This document shows, piece by piece, positions 25,105 to 33,654 of a stretch of DNA of 64,000 bases. The position numbers and the translations under genes are program-made. The stretch covers positions 105,056-169,055 of the forward strand of contig NZ_APNG01000009.1 in NCBI RefSeq assembly GCF_040361255.1, in the 5' to 3' direction. Under the pieces are notes generated by a model. The model worked only from the letters and a program-made list of their open reading frames with translations. It searched no databases and was not told where the DNA came from. The stretch is from Salinisphaera sp040361255 (GTDB taxonomy: Bacteria; Pseudomonadota; Gammaproteobacteria; Nevskiales; Salinisphaeraceae). Each line of letters begins with the position of its first letter. Within the stretch, counting starts at the first letter, position 1.

Positions 25105-26541
25105 ATGAATGAATTGAACAAGAGTCTGGGCATGTTCGGACTGATCGCCATGGGCGCAGCCGGCGTGCTCGGCACGAGCTGGATTTACACCAACGGCGAG
25201 TTCTTTGCTGCCTACGGCGCGGGCGGCGAGATATTCGGGCTGATCATCGGCGCGGTGCTGGCCGCCTGTGTCGCCTCGGCCTACGCCGAACTGGCTTCGC
25301 GCTACCCGCGCGCTGGCGGCGAGATTGTCTATGCCTTCGTCGCCTTTGGTCGGCCGACGGCGTTCGTCGCCGGCTGGCTGTTGATTGGCGCCTATATCAG
25401 CTCGCTGGCGTTTTACGTCGCCGCCGCCGGCGGTTTGCTCGCACGGGTCTTGCCCGCTATCGAAACCGGTGCGCTCTACGCGCTGGCCGGCGAAACGATA
25501 TACGCCCCGGTTCTCGCCGTCGGTGCGGCACTCGCCGTCGCCGTATATGCAATCAATCGTGCCGGTTTGCGATTGGGTAGCAGTGTGCAGATTCTGTTGT
25601 TCGTGGCCATGCTGTTGATCGGCCTTGGCTTGACGGTCGCTGGTTTCGGCCATGGGCAGGTCGAGAATTTCTGGCCGGCCTATGCCGCCGACGGTGCGCC
25701 GATCGCGGATACGCTGCGGTTCGTATTACCGGCACTGACGTTTCTGACCGGATTCTCTCTGATCGGCATGCTCGCTGAAGACGCCCATCTGTCACCGCGA
25801 CGTATCGGCGTTGCCGTCGTCACCACGGTCGTGCTTGCCGGCGCTTTCTATGTCGTGGTGCTGACCGCCTCGGCGTGGATCATTCCCTGGCAGCGCACGG
25901 CGACGCTCGAACAAGGCACGATCGACGCCTATCGTATGGCCGGTTTTCCGCTTCTGTCCTGGGGCGCCTATGCCATCGCACTGCTCGGGTTGCTGACAAG
26001 CTTTATCGCCCTGTTCGTGGCCAGTTCGCGGGTGATGCTTGCCCTCGCCCGGGCCGGCATCTTTCCGCCTGTCTTTGCCCGGGTCGACGTGAAACGCGGC
26101 ACGCCCGACGCGGCGCTGCTGTTTACGCTGGTACTCGTGCTGGCGCTCGGCTGGCTGGGCGAAGCGGCCCTGACCTGGTTTCTCGATACCGGCGGCATTT
26201 ATATCGGGCTCGCCTGGCTGCTCGCCGTGGCGAGCCTCTATCGCATCCGTAGCCAGAGCCCGCATACGAAAGTTCCTTATCGGGTGCGCTGGCTGTTCCT
26301 GCCGGCAATCGGTGCCCTGGCCGCTACGGCGATCATCATTGCGACCTTACTGCCGGGCACCGGTATGTCGCTGATATGGCCGCACGAGTATCTCATTCTC
26401 CTCGCCTGGCTCGTGCTGGGCGGGCTCATCTATAGGCTCGCGCCGCGTGCTATGCGCCATGAAGAGGCCCTGCATGCGTTGGTCGGCGAGACGCCACCCG
26501 CTGAACATTCACGCGAAACCGACAAAGCGCGCGACCGATGA
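25105..26541 (+). CDS. APC-family amino acid permease
   Basis: The 478-residue protein starts at the second in-frame ATG (MNELNKSLGMFGLIAMG), where the membrane domain begins; a longer frame from 25066 adds only polar residues. It has about twelve helices and the APC pattern: GLIAMGAAGVLGTSWIY in TM1, YAELASRYPRAGGEIVYA after TM2, and SSRVMLALARAGIFPPVFARV in TM8-9. The substrate is not identifiable; the overlapping downstream D,D-dipeptidase gene suggests D-alanine or another amino acid released from peptides, as inference. The ~210 bases upstream of the start hold no recognised gene. Confidence 0.85.
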   Translation: MNELNKSLGMFGLIAMGAAGVLGTSWIYTNGEFFAAYGAGGEIFGLIIGAVLAACVASAYAELASRYPRAGGEIVYAFVAFGRPTAFVAGWLLIGAYISSLAFYVAAAGGLLARVLPAIETGALYALAGETIYAPVLAVGAALAVAVYAINRAGLRLGSSVQILLFVAMLLIGLGLTVAGFGHGQVENFWPAYAADGAPIADTLRFVLPALTFLTGFSLIGMLAEDAHLSPRRIGVAVVTTVVLAGAFYVVVLTASAWIIPWQRTATLEQGTIDAYRMAGFPLLSWGAYAIALLGLLTSFIALFVASSRVMLALARAGIFPPVFARVDVKRGTPDAALLFTLVLVLALGWLGEAALTWFLDTGGIYIGLAWLLAVASLYRIRSQSPHTKVPYRVRWLFLPAIGALAATAIIIATLLPGTGMSLIWPHEYLILLAWLVLGGLIYRLAPRAMRHEEALHALVGETPPAEHSRETDKARDR

Positions 26542-27248
26542 TTCAACGCCCGATTCCCATTACCGAAGCGATCGATACCGACCATGTTCGCCATCTGCCG
26601 ATCGTCGACAATGGCGAGATATTGGTCCCCGCCAGCCTTGCGCCGGAGCGGGTGCTCGTTCGTCCGCGCTATCACCTCGAAGGGCTGCCGGGCGCGCTAC
26701 CGGAATGCTTCGTTCGGGAAAGCGTGCTTGAGCGACTGCTCAGCGCAGCCGCGAATTTGCCGCACGGCCACCGTCTGGTGCTCTTCGATGCATGGCGTCC
26801 GCTTGCGCTGCAGCGCTGGTTGTTCGAGCGCTTTGCTTGTGAACTCGAACAAGGCGGCGAGCTCGAGCACATCGATGAATTCGTCTCGCGGCCGATGCCC
26901 GATCTCGAACACAGCCCGCCGTATCATCTGACCGGTGGCGCGGTGGATCTGTCGATTGCCGGTCCAAACGGGCGTCTGCTGGATATGGGCAGCGATTTCG
27001 ATGCCATGACCGATGCTTCACATACAGCCTGGTTCGAACAGGCCACGGTCGACGACGAGCATGCCGCGCGCTGGCGCGACAACCGCCGGATGCTTTATCA
27101 CGCAATGCTCGGTGCCGGTTTCGTCAACATCCCCAGCGAATGGTGGCACTACAGCTACGGCGATCAGCTATGGGCTGCCTTTCAGGACCAGCCGCATGCG
27201 ATCTATGGCGCAACCGAGCCGGCCTTTCGCTGGGGCGAGTTACCCTGA
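26538..27248 (+). CDS. VanX-family D-Ala-D-Ala dipeptidase
   Basis: The 236-residue protein has the VanX/DdpX zinc-site motifs: HLTGGAVDLSI (His and Asp ligands), GSDFDAM, and EWWHYSYGDQ with the catalytic Glu and third zinc ligand. LVLFDAWRPLALQ supplies the conserved arginine. The family cleaves D-Ala-D-Ala. Without vanH/vanA neighbours it is more likely a peptidoglycan-dipeptide salvage enzyme than a glycopeptide-resistance gene. The ATG overlaps the permease stop (ATGA), so import and hydrolysis are probably coupled. Confidence 0.88.
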   Translation: MIQRPIPITEAIDTDHVRHLPIVDNGEILVPASLAPERVLVRPRYHLEGLPGALPECFVRESVLERLLSAAANLPHGHRLVLFDAWRPLALQRWLFERFACELEQGGELEHIDEFVSRPMPDLEHSPPYHLTGGAVDLSIAGPNGRLLDMGSDFDAMTDASHTAWFEQATVDDEHAARWRDNRRMLYHAMLGAGFVNIPSEWWHYSYGDQLWAAFQDQPHAIYGATEPAFRWGELP

Positions 27249-27282
27249 TCCGAGGTTATACAGCGCCAAGGCTGGCGGTGAT

Positions 27283-29097
27283 TCAGCGCGCGTATTCGCA
27301 GATGACGTCCACGAATTCATGGCCGTAGGCATCGCGTTTCTTCTCGCCGATACCGGGAACATTTTCGAGTTCGGCGGTGGTCGTCGGCCGTCGTGCCAGC
27401 ATTTCCCGCAGCGTCGCGTCGTGAAAGATCACATAGGGCGGCACGTCCTGCTCCTTGGCCAGACGCAGACGCAGCTCACGCAGGGCTTCCCAGAGCGGTT
27501 CGTCCTCCATGTCGATCGGCGGTAGTTCCTTTTTCAGCCGACTGCGCGTACGGCTACGCTTGCCGCTACGATCGACCCGCAGCTCGAGCGTTTCTTCGCC
27601 CTTGAGCAGCGGTTTGCAATTGCCCCCCAGACCGAGCCCGCCATAGGCCGGATCGACGCGTACATGACCAAGGGCGATGAGTTGCCGAATGATCGAGCGC
27701 CACTGCTTGGTTTCGACCTCCGCACCCACGCCAAAGGTCGACAGCTTGTCGTGGCCGAGTTCGACCGCGCGATCGCTGGCCGCGCCGCGCAGATGATCGA
27801 TCACATACCCGGTGCCAAAGCGCTGGCCGGTACGATAGATCGCCGATAGCGCCATACGTGCCAGACGGGTGGCATCGTAGGTCTGTGGTGGGTTCAGGCA
27901 GGTATCGCAGTTGCCGCAGGGCTGTTCGCGCTGTTCGCCGAAATAGCCAAGCAGGTTTACCCGGCGGCAGCTGGCGAGCTCGCAGTAGGCCAGCATGGCA
28001 TCGAGCTTGGCCCGCTCGACGCGCTTGCGTTCTTCCGGTGCATTGCCCTGCTCGATCATGCGCGAGCGCTGCACCGTGTCGTTGAGGCCGTAGAGCATCC
28101 AGGCCGTGGCCGGTGCGCCGTCGCGTCCGGCACGCCCGGTTTCCTGATAATAGGCTTCCACACTGGCCGGCAGATCAATATGCGCGACAAAGCGCACGTC
28201 GGGCTTGTCGATGCCCATGCCAAACGCCACCGTCGCGCACACAATCACGCCCTCTTCGCGCAGAAACCGGGCCTGATGGGTCTGGCGAAGCTGGGCAGGC
28301 AGGCCGGCGTGATAGGCCAGCGCGGTTTTGCCCCGGCCATTGAGCCATTCCGCGGTTTCTTCGGTCTTGCGCCGCGACAGGCAATAGACGATGCCGGCCT
28401 CGCCGTCGTGCTCGCGTTCGATGAAATCCAGCAATTGCTGTTTGGCGCTACCGCGTTCGGCCACCCGGTACTGGATATTGGGCCGGTCGAAGCTGTGCAG
28501 GAAAACCTGGGCATGCTCGAGGCGCAGACGTTCGATGATCTCCGCCCGGGTGGGCAGATCGGCGGTCGCGGTCAGTGCAATCCGCGGTATCGCGGGAAAC
28601 CGGTCCGCGAGCGCGGCCAGCTGTCGATACTCGGGGCGAAAATCGTGGCCCCATTGGGATACGCAATGGGCCTCGTCGATCGCCAACAGCGAGATTCGAC
28701 AGTCGGCCACGAGATCGAGCATGCGCGGTTGCATGAGCCGCTCGGGCGCAACATAGACCAGATCGATGCTGTTTGCGCGCATGGCCTGTTCGATGGCCTG
28801 CTGCTCGGCAAATTCCAGCGTGGAATTCAGATAGGCCGCGCGTACGCCCAGTTGTTCGAGGGCGGCGACCTGATCGGCCATGAGCGCGATCAGCGGCGAT
28901 ACGACGATCGCCACGCCATCGCGCACCAGCGCCGGAATCTGATAGCACAGCGACTTGCCGCCGCCGGTGGGCATGAGTACGAGCGCATCCTCGCCCTTGC
29001 AGACCGCGTCGATGATCTCGGCCTGACGACCGCGAAAGCCGTCGTAACCGAAAACCGACTGCAGTACGCCCTGCGGTGTTGCCTCGCGGGCGCCCAC
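27283..29097 (-). CDS. recQ: ATP-dependent DNA helicase RecQ
   Basis: The GTG at 29097, 2 bases after the trhA stop, gives 604 residues, matching the ~609 of E. coli RecQ. The long frame upstream of it lies inside trhA and is spurious. Motifs: GYDGFRGRQAEII (Q/motif 0), LMPTGGGKSLCYQ (Walker A), AIDEAHCVSQWGHDFRP (DEAH plus aromatic loop), YYQETGRAGRDG (motif VI), a zinc site with CRR, CGNCDTC, a winged helix, and an HRDC domain (LRLRLAKEQDVPPYVIF). It unwinds recombination and replication intermediates. It is convergent with the VanX gene, with a 34-base gap. Confidence 0.93.
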   Translation of the reverse strand: MGAREATPQGVLQSVFGYDGFRGRQAEIIDAVCKGEDALVLMPTGGGKSLCYQIPALVRDGVAIVVSPLIALMADQVAALEQLGVRAAYLNSTLEFAEQQAIEQAMRANSIDLVYVAPERLMQPRMLDLVADCRISLLAIDEAHCVSQWGHDFRPEYRQLAALADRFPAIPRIALTATADLPTRAEIIERLRLEHAQVFLHSFDRPNIQYRVAERGSAKQQLLDFIEREHDGEAGIVYCLSRRKTEETAEWLNGRGKTALAYHAGLPAQLRQTHQARFLREEGVIVCATVAFGMGIDKPDVRFVAHIDLPASVEAYYQETGRAGRDGAPATAWMLYGLNDTVQRSRMIEQGNAPEERKRVERAKLDAMLAYCELASCRRVNLLGYFGEQREQPCGNCDTCLNPPQTYDATRLARMALSAIYRTGQRFGTGYVIDHLRGAASDRAVELGHDKLSTFGVGAEVETKQWRSIIRQLIALGHVRVDPAYGGLGLGGNCKPLLKGEETLELRVDRSGKRSRTRSRLKKELPPIDMEDEPLWEALRELRLRLAKEQDVPPYVIFHDATLREMLARRPTTTAELENVPGIGEKKRDAYGHEFVDVICEYAR

Positions 29098-29099
29098 GG

Positions 29100-29807
29100 T
29101 TAACGCATCAGCAGTGCGGCCGCCGACGGCGCGAGCGGAATCACGTAGAACAGCACCGCAAAGAAGTGAAAGACGCTGCCGCCGATCACGAACAGATGCC
29201 AGATCGCGTGGTTGTACGGCATCCGGTCCCAGGCATAGAACAGCACGCCGACCGTATAGGAAATACCGCCGGCCAGCAGCAGCCAGACCCCGCCCATGGC
29301 CACGTTCTCGATCACCGGGCCGATGACCAGTACCACCGTCCAGCCCATCGCTACATAAAACGCGGTGGACAGATATTTCACGTCGTTCAGACGCGTGAGC
29401 TTGATCACCACCCCGCCGATCGCCAGCGACCAGATCAAAAAGAACAGCGTCCACCCCCAGAGCCCGCGCAGGTTCACCAATGTGAACGGCGTATAGGTGC
29501 CCGCAATGAGAATATAAATGGCCAGGTGATCGAACACCTTGAGCACATTTTTCGCGCGCGGCGGATGGACGGCGTGATACAGCGTCGACGACAGATGACT
29601 AAGAATCAGCGCAACGCCGAAGATGGTCACGCTGACCACGTGCCAGACGTCGCCCTCGAGCGCCGCATACACGACCAGCACCACCAGCCCGGCGATGGAT
29701 AGCGCCGTGCCGATGCCGGATGTGATGGCGTTGGCTATTTCTTCGCCGAGCGTATAGCCGGCACTATTGACCCGACGAGGAATCGGGGAATCGATGGTCG
29801 CGTTCAT
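29100..29807 (-). CDS. trhA: TrhA/hemolysin III-family membrane protein
   Basis: The 235-residue protein (ATG 29807; an ATG 9 bases earlier is also possible, and neither has a clear ribosome site) has seven membrane helices and the PAQR/hemolysin III motifs: GEEIANAITSGIGTALS, SSTLYHAV, a DHLAIYILIAGTYTPF segment and HAIWHLFVIGGSVFHF with metal-binding histidines. In E. coli TrhA affects membrane energetics and lipid fluidity; it is not a haemolysin in most bacteria. It is coupled to recQ by a 2-base gap. Confidence 0.85.
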   Translation of the reverse strand: MNATIDSPIPRRVNSAGYTLGEEIANAITSGIGTALSIAGLVVLVVYAALEGDVWHVVSVTIFGVALILSHLSSTLYHAVHPPRAKNVLKVFDHLAIYILIAGTYTPFTLVNLRGLWGWTLFFLIWSLAIGGVVIKLTRLNDVKYLSTAFYVAMGWTVVLVIGPVIENVAMGGVWLLLAGGISYTVGVLFYAWDRMPYNHAIWHLFVIGGSVFHFFAVLFYVIPLAPSAAALLMR

Positions 29808-29952
29808 GGCGCGCATTCTGCCACGCCCGTATGCGATTTGCCGCACCCAAAACACGCTCGCGCCCGGCAGCGGCCTGCTGGAACGCCCGGCGGTAATCGC
29901 GGTCGCCCAGGGTAAAACGCTCCAAACGCGAGATAGCCACCCGGCCATACAC

Positions 29953-29981
29953 AAAAAAAGGCGCCCGAAGGCGCCTTTTTC
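29953..29981. terminator. Bidirectional intrinsic terminator after fadE
   Basis: GGCGCC at 29960-29965 pairs with 29970-29975 around CGAA, with seven A on the left and five T on the right. It lies ~30 bases downstream of the fadE stop (minus strand), where the A-run gives the required T-tract. Confidence 0.88.
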
Positions 29982-30012
29982 GTGGCCCGCGGCCAGGAGT
30001 GTGGGTCGCGGA

Positions 30013-32265
30013 TTACTGATTGGCCGCGCGTGCCATCGGCGGCTGCTCGATATTGTCCGAGACTTCATCCTTGTAATAGTCCTCGGCCGAGAACGTATCC
30101 ACCTGGATGGCTTCGTAGCGCGCGGCCTCGGCCTTGCGAATCTGGGCCGCCTCGTCCTGTGTGATCACCCCGGCCTCGACAGCCGGATCGATGGCCTCGG
30201 CCAGATCCGCGGCCTTGATCTGCTTTTTATGCAGGGCCTTGCGAACCTTCATCGTCGGCTGCTGTGCAGCACTGACCAGACGCCACGCATTGAGCAGACG
30301 CCCCATGCCGGGTTCGTCGTCGCGCGGCGTGCCCATACCGCCGGCCACGCGCTGGTACTGCTCGCCCGGCGCCTGGATACTGGCGGCCACGGCCCGGTCC
30401 ATCGAGTCGCGCGGGCCGGTCGACAGCGGGTTGATCTTGAGCCAGAAGCGACCCGGGTAGCGCAGAATCCAGCCCAGTACCGGCACATCGAAATTGGCGT
30501 AGATGCCTTCGAAGGCCAGCTGCACCTGCTGCAGGCTGTAACGCAGCGCCCAGTGCACGATCGGCAGATCTTCCTTGCGGCTGCCCTCGGCCTGGAAGCG
30601 ACGCAGCGTGGTCACGCCAAACAGCATCCACGACAGCGCATCGGAGAAGCGCCCGGAAATCTTGCCGCGCTGCTTGAGTTTGCCGCCGATCAAAAACATC
30701 GCCAGATCGGTCAGGAAAGCGAACCGGCTCGACGCCCAGCCCAGCTTGCGGAAGTACTGCGCGGTTTCGTCGTTGACTGGCGTGCGTACGGTCCAGCCAC
30801 GGGTGATGCCGCGCACGATACCGCGGAAGAAATTCTTAACCGAATGGCCCGTCCAGCCGAGGATCGCCTTGCGGAATGCGGGTACGTCATCGGCCTGTAC
30901 CGCATTGAGCGTATCCAGGGCGAAGGGATGGCAGCGCACCGCACCCTGCCCGAAGATCATGAGCGTACGGGTGAGAATATTCGCGCCTTCGACGGTGATA
31001 CTCACCGGGGCACTGGTATAGCCGCCACCGAGAATATTGTTCGGGCCCTGCATGACCCCCGCGCCGGCCATGACGTCCATGCCGTCGGTTACCAGCTGCT
31101 GGCCGATCTCGGTGGTCTGTTGCTTGAGAATGGCCGAAATCACCGGCGGGTGGTTCCCGTTGTCGACGCCCGCGCATACATACACACGCGCCGATTCCAG
31201 CGTATAGGTGAGTGCGGCGATACGTGCGATCTTGGCTTCCACGCCTTCCATGAGGCCGATCGGAATACCGAACTGCTCGCGCACGATGCTATAGGGGCCG
31301 ACCGCGGCTGCGCTGCTCTTGGCCAGGGCCACGCCACTGGCCGGCAGCGATACCGCGCGCCCGCCGCCGAGCTGTTCCATGAGCATGCGCCAGCCCTGGC
31401 CCGCACCGTCGACACCACCAATGATGTTTTCTACCGGCGCGACCACGTCGGTGCCGTAGATCGGGCCATTGTCGAAGGCACCAATCGGCAGATGGTGATC
31501 GCCCAGCTCCAGTCCGTCCATGCCTTTTTCGAGCATGACCACGGTAATCCCCGGAAACTCGCCCTTGCCGAGCAGGTTGTCCGGATCGTGCAACGAACAG
31601 GCCAGGCTGACGATATTGGCGATCGGCGCCAGGGTGATATAGCGCTTGGAGAAATTCAGTCGAATCTTGTTCTGACCGTCGTCGTCCTTGAAGACCACGC
31701 CCTCGGCCTTGATCGAGGCGGCATCGGAGCCAGCCGTGGGCTCGGTCAGGCCGAAACACGGCACGTACTCGCCGCTGGCCAGCCCGGGCAGGTATTTATC
31801 CTTTTGTTCCTGGGTGCCGTACTCGAGCAGCAGCTCGGCCGCGCCCAGGGTGTTGGGAATGACAATCAGCGTACCGACCGGGCCCAGCCCCGAGGTCTTG
31901 GTCATGACCGCGCTACGGGCGAGTACGGAGAACCCCGAGCCGCCGTACTCCTTCGGAATGATCATTCCGAAAAAGCCCTTGTCGCGCAGGAACTGCCAGA
32001 TATCGTCGGGAATACGGCGCGTCTCGCGCAGCTTCCAGCCATCGACGCGGTGCAGCAGTTCTTCGACCGGGCCGTCCAGAAACGCCTGCTCTTCCTCGGA
32101 CAAGCCGGGGTAGGCTTCCTTCATGATCGCCTGGAAATCCGGATTACCGCTAAAGAACTCCCCGTCGATCCAGACCGATCCGGCTTCGAGCGCGTGCCGC
32201 TCGGTATCCGAAATTTTCGGTAGCAGTTTGGCGTCGTTGATCTTTTTAAGAAGTGTGGCAAACAT
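30013..32265 (-). CDS. fadE: Long-form acyl-CoA dehydrogenase FadE
   Basis: The ATG at 32265 follows GGAG and begins MFATLLKKIND; it gives 750 residues. That is much longer than ~380-residue acyl-CoA dehydrogenases, as expected for proteobacterial FadE with its C-terminal DUF1974 extension (~490-750). Family motifs include FGMIIPKEYGG, CFGLTEPTAGSDAAS (FAD/substrate loop) and GAGVMQGPNNILGGGY. It catalyses the first step of fatty acid beta-oxidation. It is divergent from a TetR-family regulator with a palindrome between them, and ends at a strong terminator. Confidence 0.92.
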   Translation of the reverse strand: MFATLLKKINDAKLLPKISDTERHALEAGSVWIDGEFFSGNPDFQAIMKEAYPGLSEEEQAFLDGPVEELLHRVDGWKLRETRRIPDDIWQFLRDKGFFGMIIPKEYGGSGFSVLARSAVMTKTSGLGPVGTLIVIPNTLGAAELLLEYGTQEQKDKYLPGLASGEYVPCFGLTEPTAGSDAASIKAEGVVFKDDDGQNKIRLNFSKRYITLAPIANIVSLACSLHDPDNLLGKGEFPGITVVMLEKGMDGLELGDHHLPIGAFDNGPIYGTDVVAPVENIIGGVDGAGQGWRMLMEQLGGGRAVSLPASGVALAKSSAAAVGPYSIVREQFGIPIGLMEGVEAKIARIAALTYTLESARVYVCAGVDNGNHPPVISAILKQQTTEIGQQLVTDGMDVMAGAGVMQGPNNILGGGYTSAPVSITVEGANILTRTLMIFGQGAVRCHPFALDTLNAVQADDVPAFRKAILGWTGHSVKNFFRGIVRGITRGWTVRTPVNDETAQYFRKLGWASSRFAFLTDLAMFLIGGKLKQRGKISGRFSDALSWMLFGVTTLRRFQAEGSRKEDLPIVHWALRYSLQQVQLAFEGIYANFDVPVLGWILRYPGRFWLKINPLSTGPRDSMDRAVAASIQAPGEQYQRVAGGMGTPRDDEPGMGRLLNAWRLVSAAQQPTMKVRKALHKKQIKAADLAEAIDPAVEAGVITQDEAAQIRKAEAARYEAIQVDTFSAEDYYKDEVSDNIEQPPMARAANQ

Positions 32266-32434
32266 GGCATCTCCGTGGCTCGATGCATTGAATGGCAACA
32301 CGCTGGGCGCTCGTCGACGAGCACTCGCCGCGCGGTATTGAAACGACTATACCCCCGGTCGCTGCGGCGCACAAAGATAATTTCTATTACCTTGCGGTTT
32401 TCAGGAAATACCCGAAATCCCGAATTACTGACCA

Positions 32435-32448
32435 ACAATTTCAATTGT
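32435..32448. promoter_or_regulatory. Palindrome between fadE and the TetR gene, candidate operator
   Basis: ACAATT and AATTGT are perfect arms around TC, in the AT-rich middle of the ~270-base divergent region. TetR-family regulators usually bind such palindromes near their own gene. Binding is inferred from position only. Confidence 0.45.
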
Positions 32449-32538
32449 CCGCAATTATTTCAGGCACTTGTCCAAACTTGGGCGCATTCGAAGAGCTTGC
32501 TACAGTCGCTGTTCACCTGACGTGTAACACCCATTACC

Positions 32539-33240
32539 GTGATCGATCGATATCCGCGAACCACCCACGAGCGAGAACGCACCCTGGCCCGCCTGGATCC
32601 GGCGACCCGCACACGTATCGAGGCGGCCGCGCTCGACCTGTTCTCAGAGCGCGAGTTTCATCGGGTCAAGCTCATCAACATCGCCCGCGAAGCCCGTATC
32701 AGCCTGCAGACGCTGTACAAGTATTACGGCAGCAAGGAGGCGGTACTCTTTGCCAGCCTGGACACGTGGCTGGGCGACCTGGCCACCCGCATGATCGATC
32801 ATCTGCAGGGCATCGAGAACTTCGAGGACCGGCTACGCAAGGTCTTCTGGGTGCTGTTCGACTATTTCGAACGTAATCCCAAAGTCGCCCAGATCATTCT
32901 CAGTTCGGTGTACCTGAGCACATGGCGCGACGACGACACGTTCCGCCAGCCCGCGCTGATGTCGGTTTTCCTGGGGGTGATCAACGACGGTCGCGAACGC
33001 GGCGTGCTCACCAATGAAGTCGACGAGATCGAGATTTCGGATTTCATCTGGGGGGTGGCCAATCGCATGGTCGCGATGTGGCTTTTGCGTGGTCGCAAGA
33101 AGCCGCTCGCCGAAAAGGCACCGGCCATGTTCAACATGGTCTGGCGCGCGATCGCCAGCGAAGCCGTGCTGGCCGAGCAGCTCAGCGAACGCTACGCGCA
33201 GAGCGCGCAACCCAGCGAAAAAGCCAGCGTCGCTGGCTGA
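32539..33240 (+). CDS. TetR-family transcriptional regulator
   Basis: The 233-residue protein uses a GTG start at 32539. The N-terminal HTH is typical (TRIEAAALDLFSEREFHRVK, INIAREARISLQTLYKYYGSKEAVLF) and the C-terminal ligand domain (~90-215) is helical with YLSTWRDDD. Its divergent position next to fadE suggests control of fatty-acid degradation, with acyl-CoA as a plausible effector; this is inference. It converges on the pilZ end of the holB cluster, 41 bases away. Confidence 0.88.
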   Translation: MIDRYPRTTHERERTLARLDPATRTRIEAAALDLFSEREFHRVKLINIAREARISLQTLYKYYGSKEAVLFASLDTWLGDLATRMIDHLQGIENFEDRLRKVFWVLFDYFERNPKVAQIILSSVYLSTWRDDDTFRQPALMSVFLGVINDGRERGVLTNEVDEIEISDFIWGVANRMVAMWLLRGRKKPLAEKAPAMFNMVWRAIASEAVLAEQLSERYAQSAQPSEKASVAG

Positions 33241-33281
33241 CCCGCTTCGCCCGGCCGACCGCTGGTCGGGCGCCACGCGCC

Positions 33282-33650
33282 TTACATGGTATAGCTGGTC
33301 CGCCGGTTTTCGAGCATGCCGGCCAGCAGCGTTTCCAGGCGTTGTTGCGTCGCGCCGTTATCCTGGGCCGCGAACTGCACACCAATGCCCGCCGGGCGTC
33401 CGGTACCGCTGTTTCGCGGCGTCACCCACACCACCTTGCCGGCGACCGGCAGGCGCTCGTTCTGCTCGACCAGATGCATGAGCAAGAACACATCGGCGCC
33501 CATATCGTAATAGGCGTTGGTCAGATACTGCTGTTTGACGAACAGCCCGCCATTGGTGATGAACGGCATATACGCCGCGCACAGCTCGGCGCGATCAGTG
33601 ATATCCAACCGCACGATTCCGGACTGGGTGGCGAGATTCTGCTCGGGCAT
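33282..33650 (-). CDS. pilZ: Type IV pilus PilZ-domain protein
   Basis: The 122-residue single-domain protein matches type IV pilus PilZ: ITDRAELCAAYMPFITNGGLFV, VFLLMHLVEQNERLPVAGKVVWVTP and GIGVQF. It lacks the RxxxR and D/NxSxxG c-di-GMP motifs, as is normal for pilus PilZ. It acts with PilB/FimX-type partners in pilus assembly. Its place after holB is the same as in Pseudomonas. It starts 4 bases after the holB stop. Confidence 0.9.
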   Translation of the reverse strand: MPEQNLATQSGIVRLDITDRAELCAAYMPFITNGGLFVKQQYLTNAYYDMGADVFLLMHLVEQNERLPVAGKVVWVTPRNSGTGRPAGIGVQFAAQDNGATQQRLETLLAGMLENRRTSYTM

Positions 33651-33654
33651 TGAA

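Noticed and set aside
26538..27248. Glycopeptide resistance locus
   Set aside because: Only a VanX-family dipeptidase is present, without vanH, a D-Ala-D-Lac ligase or vanRS.
29100..29454. N-terminal extension of recQ reaching to 29454
   Set aside because: The extension lies wholly within trhA in another frame and is not RecQ-like; GTG at 29097 gives the family length.
29767..32223. 818-codon plus-strand frame over fadE
   Set aside because: Antisense shadow of a well-conserved FadE; composition is rich in R, H and A and without motifs.
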